Source: Gallionellaceae bacterium (GTDB taxonomy: Bacteria; Pseudomonadota; Gammaproteobacteria; Burkholderiales; Gallionellaceae). Taken from it: DNA of 50,519 nt. Shown one piece after another: positions 47,863 to 50,519 of this stretch. The position numbers were made by a program, and so were the translations under genes. Positions within the stretch are counted from its first letter, which is position 1. The number at the start of each line of letters is the position of its first letter. The DNA lies in assembly GCA_009773615.1 (NCBI GenBank), contig WSYA01000008.1, positions 1 through 50,519 of the forward strand. Direction: 5' to 3'. The notes below the pieces were generated by a model that worked only from the letters and a program-made list of their open reading frames with translations, was not told the DNA's origin and did no database searches.

Positions 47863-48597
47863 ATGTTTTTCAAACAACTGGCAACAAAAGAATCTTCACT
47901 GTCGTACTTTTTCGGCTGCGGCACCAAGGGTAAGTCGATGGCGGTAGATGTGGTCGCGGGCGATGAGGAGTGGTACATCGAGGAAGCCAAAAAGGCGGGG
48001 GTATCAATCAATTTTGTCATCGACACCCACGTGCATGCCGACCATTATTCCGGCGGCAGAAAACTCGCGCAGATGGTCGGTGCGCCGTACTGCCTGCACG
48101 AATCGAATGAAGGCGGTCGCGTCAAATTTGACTTTCAATCTTTGAGCGACGGTCAGTCGCTGAATCTCGGCAACGTCAATGTCGAGGTGTTGCATACGCC
48201 CGGCCATACACCGGACAGTATTTGTCTGCTGGTGACGGACATGCGTCGCGGGGAGTTGCCTTGGTTCGTCCTCACCGGCGACACCCTGTTCGTAGGCGCG
48301 ATTGGTCGCCCCGATTTATTGGGTCGCGAGCGCGAGATGGCCGCACAACTTTACGACAGCATCCATACCAAGTTGCTGCATCTGTCCAACGAAGTCGAGA
48401 TATATCCCGGCCATCAGGCCGGTAGCGTTTGCGGTGTGGGGCTGTCAGGAAAACCGAGTTCGACCATCGGTTTCGAGAAACATTGGAATCAGAGTTTGAC
48501 GATGAACAAGGAAGCTTTCATCGAGAATCTGCTCAAGGAAATTCCGCCGCGTCCCGCCGAGATGGACAGGATGGTTGCAGCGAATATCGCAGCTTGA
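47863..48597 (+). CDS. Persulfide dioxygenase-like metallo-beta-lactamase-fold protein
   Basis: The 244-residue protein has the metal motif THVHADHYSG (H56, H58, D60, H61), H115 in HTPGHTPDS, D140 in LTGDTLFVGAIGRPDL and a late His in YPGHQAG. The GRPDL segment is characteristic of ETHE1/Blh-type persulfide dioxygenases, which oxidise glutathione persulfide to sulfite with one iron. It is the enzymatic core of this sulfur operon. Its stop overlaps the transporter start by one base. A glyoxalase II-like role is less likely because of that segment. Confidence 0.85.
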   Translation: MFFKQLATKESSLSYFFGCGTKGKSMAVDVVAGDEEWYIEEAKKAGVSINFVIDTHVHADHYSGGRKLAQMVGAPYCLHESNEGGRVKFDFQSLSDGQSLNLGNVNVEVLHTPGHTPDSICLLVTDMRRGELPWFVLTGDTLFVGAIGRPDLLGREREMAAQLYDSIHTKLLHLSNEVEIYPGHQAGSVCGVGLSGKPSSTIGFEKHWNQSLTMNKEAFIENLLKEIPPRPAEMDRMVAANIAA

Positions 48598-50228
48598 TGA
48601 TGACTCACGGCAACCTCAATCACGGCATCAGAGCCAACCTCGACCAGTTCCTGCATCAACTGCTGCAAGTCATGCTGGTGGGTTTCACCATCGGCATGAT
48701 GCGCACGGTGGTGCCGGCATTGTCCGAATCGGAATTCGGTGTGCCGAAAAATTCGTTTATGTTGCTCACCGCTTTTGTGGTGGCGTTTGGCTTGGTTAAA
48801 GGCACGCTCAATTTTGTGGCCGGACGTTTATCCGAACGCATCGGTCGCAAGAAGGTGTTGCTGCTCGGCTGGGCTGCGGCATTACCTATTCCGTTGCTGG
48901 TGTATTTTGCACCATCGTGGAGCTGGATCGTTGCCGCCACGGTGTTGTTGGGCATCAATCAGGGACTGACCTGGTCGATGACGCAAACTTCAAAGCTGGA
49001 CATCACACGTGCCGACCAGCGCGGCCTGACCATCGGCCTCAACGAATTTTCAGGCTACGTCGGACTAGCGTTGGCAGGGATCATCACCGCTTACTTGGCG
49101 ACCATGCTCGGTGCGCGCACAGGGTTGCTGATATTCGGTATGACGACTGTGCTGCTAGCGATTTCGCTTACCCTGCTGTGGGTAAAAGACACGCTGCCGT
49201 GGGCTAAAGTCGAAGCCGCGAAACACAAAGCAGGAACCAGCACTGGACCGCTACCACGCTACCCAAAGAACATCAGCGCGAAACCGACAACATGGGAAGT
49301 GTTTACGTTGGTTTCGTGGCGTGACAAACGCCTTGCGGCTATCAGCCAAGCAGGGCTGGTGGAAAAATTCGTCGATGCGCTGGTGTGGGTGTTTTACCCC
49401 GTGTTTTTATATCAGCGCGGCTTAACTCTGCCGCAAGTGGGCTGGGTCGTGGGTATTTATGGTTTCGTCTGGGGCGGTTCACAGTTTTTCACCGGCAAAC
49501 TATCCGACCATATCGGTCGCCACAAGCCCAACGTTCTTGGTATGTGGATATGCGGCGCTGGCGTGGCAATGATGCTGCTACAGGAAGGCGTAGCGTGGTG
49601 GTCGTTGTCGGCGGCGGTATCCGGCCTCGGCATGGCCTTGTTGTACCCCAATCTATCAGCAGCAATAGCCGATATTGCTCATCCGAACTGGCGCGGCTCA
49701 GCAATTGGCATTTATCGTTTCTGGCGCGACTTGGGCTACGGCATCGGCGCACTGGGATTAGGCATTGCGGCACATTTCAGCGGTTCGGTAGATGCTGCAT
49801 TTTGGTTTGTGGCGATCTCGATGTTTATCTCAGGTGTGGTGCTCTGGTTGTTTGGCGAGGAGACGCATCCGCGTATCAATCCGGTTGCAATGTCGCCAGC
49901 GCCAGCTGTTGCGTCACAGATGCTTGAAGTGCGCGTGATCTCGCAAACACCTCCCGGCGGTCGTTGCAGCCTCTACACCGGCTACGGCCAAGCACTGGCA
50001 CAGCATTTGGATGCCAAGTTACAGTTAGACATAAGCACCGAGCGCGATGCGCATGGACACGGCTTCCCCTCGATCTGGATCAACGGTAGTCCGCTACGTC
50101 CCACTGACGGCGTGATCGTTATGCCAGAAGACGTTGTGGCGGTGTTGCTGGCGAACGAAATCAGAGTCAGCAACGATCTTGGATTGGCACTTGAGGCCGA
50201 GGTCAACAAGATGCTTCACGAGGGCTAA
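48597..50228 (+). CDS. MFS transporter with extra C-terminal soluble domain
   Basis: The 543-residue protein has about 12 membrane helices up to residue 425 (with GRLSERIGRKKV as motif A and GKLSDHIGRHKP in the second half). An unusual soluble region of about 105 residues follows (from LEVRVISQTPPGGRCSLYTG to the C-terminus) that contains one Cys (in GGRCS). I do not recognise that domain; its pattern is compatible with a thioredoxin-like fold. ATG 48597 overlaps the dioxygenase stop, though the frame is open further up. In this operon the likely cargo is a sulfur compound such as sulfite or thiosulfate, which is inference. Confidence 0.82.
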   Translation: MMTHGNLNHGIRANLDQFLHQLLQVMLVGFTIGMMRTVVPALSESEFGVPKNSFMLLTAFVVAFGLVKGTLNFVAGRLSERIGRKKVLLLGWAAALPIPLLVYFAPSWSWIVAATVLLGINQGLTWSMTQTSKLDITRADQRGLTIGLNEFSGYVGLALAGIITAYLATMLGARTGLLIFGMTTVLLAISLTLLWVKDTLPWAKVEAAKHKAGTSTGPLPRYPKNISAKPTTWEVFTLVSWRDKRLAAISQAGLVEKFVDALVWVFYPVFLYQRGLTLPQVGWVVGIYGFVWGGSQFFTGKLSDHIGRHKPNVLGMWICGAGVAMMLLQEGVAWWSLSAAVSGLGMALLYPNLSAAIADIAHPNWRGSAIGIYRFWRDLGYGIGALGLGIAAHFSGSVDAAFWFVAISMFISGVVLWLFGEETHPRINPVAMSPAPAVASQMLEVRVISQTPPGGRCSLYTGYGQALAQHLDAKLQLDISTERDAHGHGFPSIWINGSPLRPTDGVIVMPEDVVAVLLANEIRVSNDLGLALEAEVNKMLHEG

Positions 50229-50309
50229 GCTGTGATGCTGCACGAGTGCGTGGAGAGGTGACATTGTCGCAACCGCCCGTATAAATCTAGAGGCACTAGG
50301 AGAGAGAGC

Positions 50310-50423
50310 ATGAAAAAAATCACCATTGTCGGTGCCGGGTTTGCCGCGTTGTCTGCGGCGCGCAAACTGCGTCAGCTTGATACTGATGTCGAGATCACCC
50401 TCATCGCCCCTAAAGCGGAGCTG
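50310..50423 (+). pseudogene. Sulfide:quinone oxidoreductase-like flavoprotein, interrupted
   Basis: The gene starts well: GGAGAGAG ribosome binding site and MKKITIVGAGFAALSAARKL with the dinucleotide-binding GxGxxA motif, continuing to LIAPKAEL (residue 38). In SQR-like flavoproteins a sequence such as HYLPSLIW should follow. Instead the sequence changes abruptly to the left end of an insertion element. The gene is the fourth of the sulfur operon and would have oxidised sulfide to sulfane sulfur. The remainder, if it exists, lies beyond the window. Confidence 0.75.
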
Positions 50424-50443
50424 GGCGCGCTCAAAAACCAAGT

Positions 50444-50469
50444 GCAACATTTTTGGGAGAAAATGTTGC
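50444..50469. repeat. 10-bp perfect inverted repeat just upstream of the transposase start
   Basis: GCAACATTTT (50444-50453) and AAAATGTTGC (50460-50469) are exact complements with loop TGGGAG, ending one base before the ATG. In a read-through transcript the hairpin would bury the region before the start codon, a known way for insertion sequences to limit transposase made from outside promoters. Confidence 0.75.
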
Positions 50470-50519
50470 ATGGGAAAAATATACAAGCAGTTGAGTGTTG
50501 AAGAGAGAACGATGATCCA
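50470..50519 (+). CDS. IS30-family transposase, N-terminal fragment
   Basis: The visible 16 residues (MGKIYKQLSVEERTMI) match the start of IS30-type transposases, whose N-terminal helix-turn-helix begins with a [YH]xQLSxEERxxI pattern. The frame is open to the window edge. The catalytic domain is not visible, so the family call rests on this short segment. Confidence 0.6.
   Translation, partial: MGKIYKQLSVEERTMI

Larger units (their letters stand above)
50424..50519 (+). mobile_element. Left end of an IS30-family insertion sequence (partial)
   Basis: Flavoprotein homology stops after base 50423 and a transposase-type start appears at 50470. The short leader contains GGCGCGCTC and a perfect palindrome. 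The exact left boundary, terminal repeat and target duplication cannot be fixed because the right end is outside the window. Confidence 0.65.

Overview
This window reads as a chromosomal segment of a betaproteobacterium, most likely of the order Nitrosomonadales and close to the iron-oxidising Gallionellaceae (Sideroxydans/Gallionella). The evidence is the gene order trpF-trpB-trpA-accD-folC-dedD-cvpA-purF-metZ, the ilvE / zinc-finger / waaF neighbourhood, the yhdP-nitrilase-tldD block, and a LexA box upstream of recA of exactly the GAACGAACGTTC type described for Sideroxydans rather than the usual CTGT-N8-ACAG. The assignment rests on gene content and that box; no database search was run.

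Layout. 0.1-3.7 kb: a YcgR-type flagellar brake, a decayed ORF6N-domain remnant, a YajR-like MFS transporter, ssb and greB. 3.7-10 kb: a TetR (CecR-like) regulator behind a promoter nested in an inverted repeat, followed by a complete tripartite RND efflux set whose adaptor lacks the usual alpha-hairpin. 10-13.5 kb: an accessory, AT-richer stretch with three small genes, a TPR / SLOG-like / class III nucleotidyl cyclase protein, the tail of a thermonuclease-like gene and large palindromes, ending at a tRNA-Arg(CCU) gene. 13.6-16.5 kb: an exported PrxQ/Bcp-type peroxiredoxin, a small membrane protein and an Uup-type ABC-F ATPase. 16.7-26.5 kb: the trp/acc/fol/pur/met housekeeping series, with a SAM-II-type riboswitch plus terminator in front of metZ, then pncC.

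26.5-33.7 kb: recA-recX, a response regulator with a TPR-like tail, a sensor-less histidine kinase, alaS and an orphan receiver protein. 33.7-40.2 kb, minus strand: phosphomanno/phosphoglucomutase, heptosyltransferase, zf-CHCC protein, ilvE and glnE. 40.3-46.5 kb: yhdP, nitrilase and tldD.

46.7 kb to the end: an ArsR-rhodanese regulator is divergent from a dsrE-like / persulfide dioxygenase / MFS / sulfide:quinone oxidoreductase-like operon, and the shared spacer holds a strong promoter with a perfect palindrome right after its -10. The operon suggests sensing and detoxification of sulfide or sulfane sulfur. Its last gene breaks after 38 codons, where what looks like the left end of an IS30-family element begins and runs off the window. 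The most promising unexplored items are the SLOG-cyclase protein, the rhodanese-type regulator with its operon, the hairpin-less RND adaptor, and the riboswitch and LexA-box calls.
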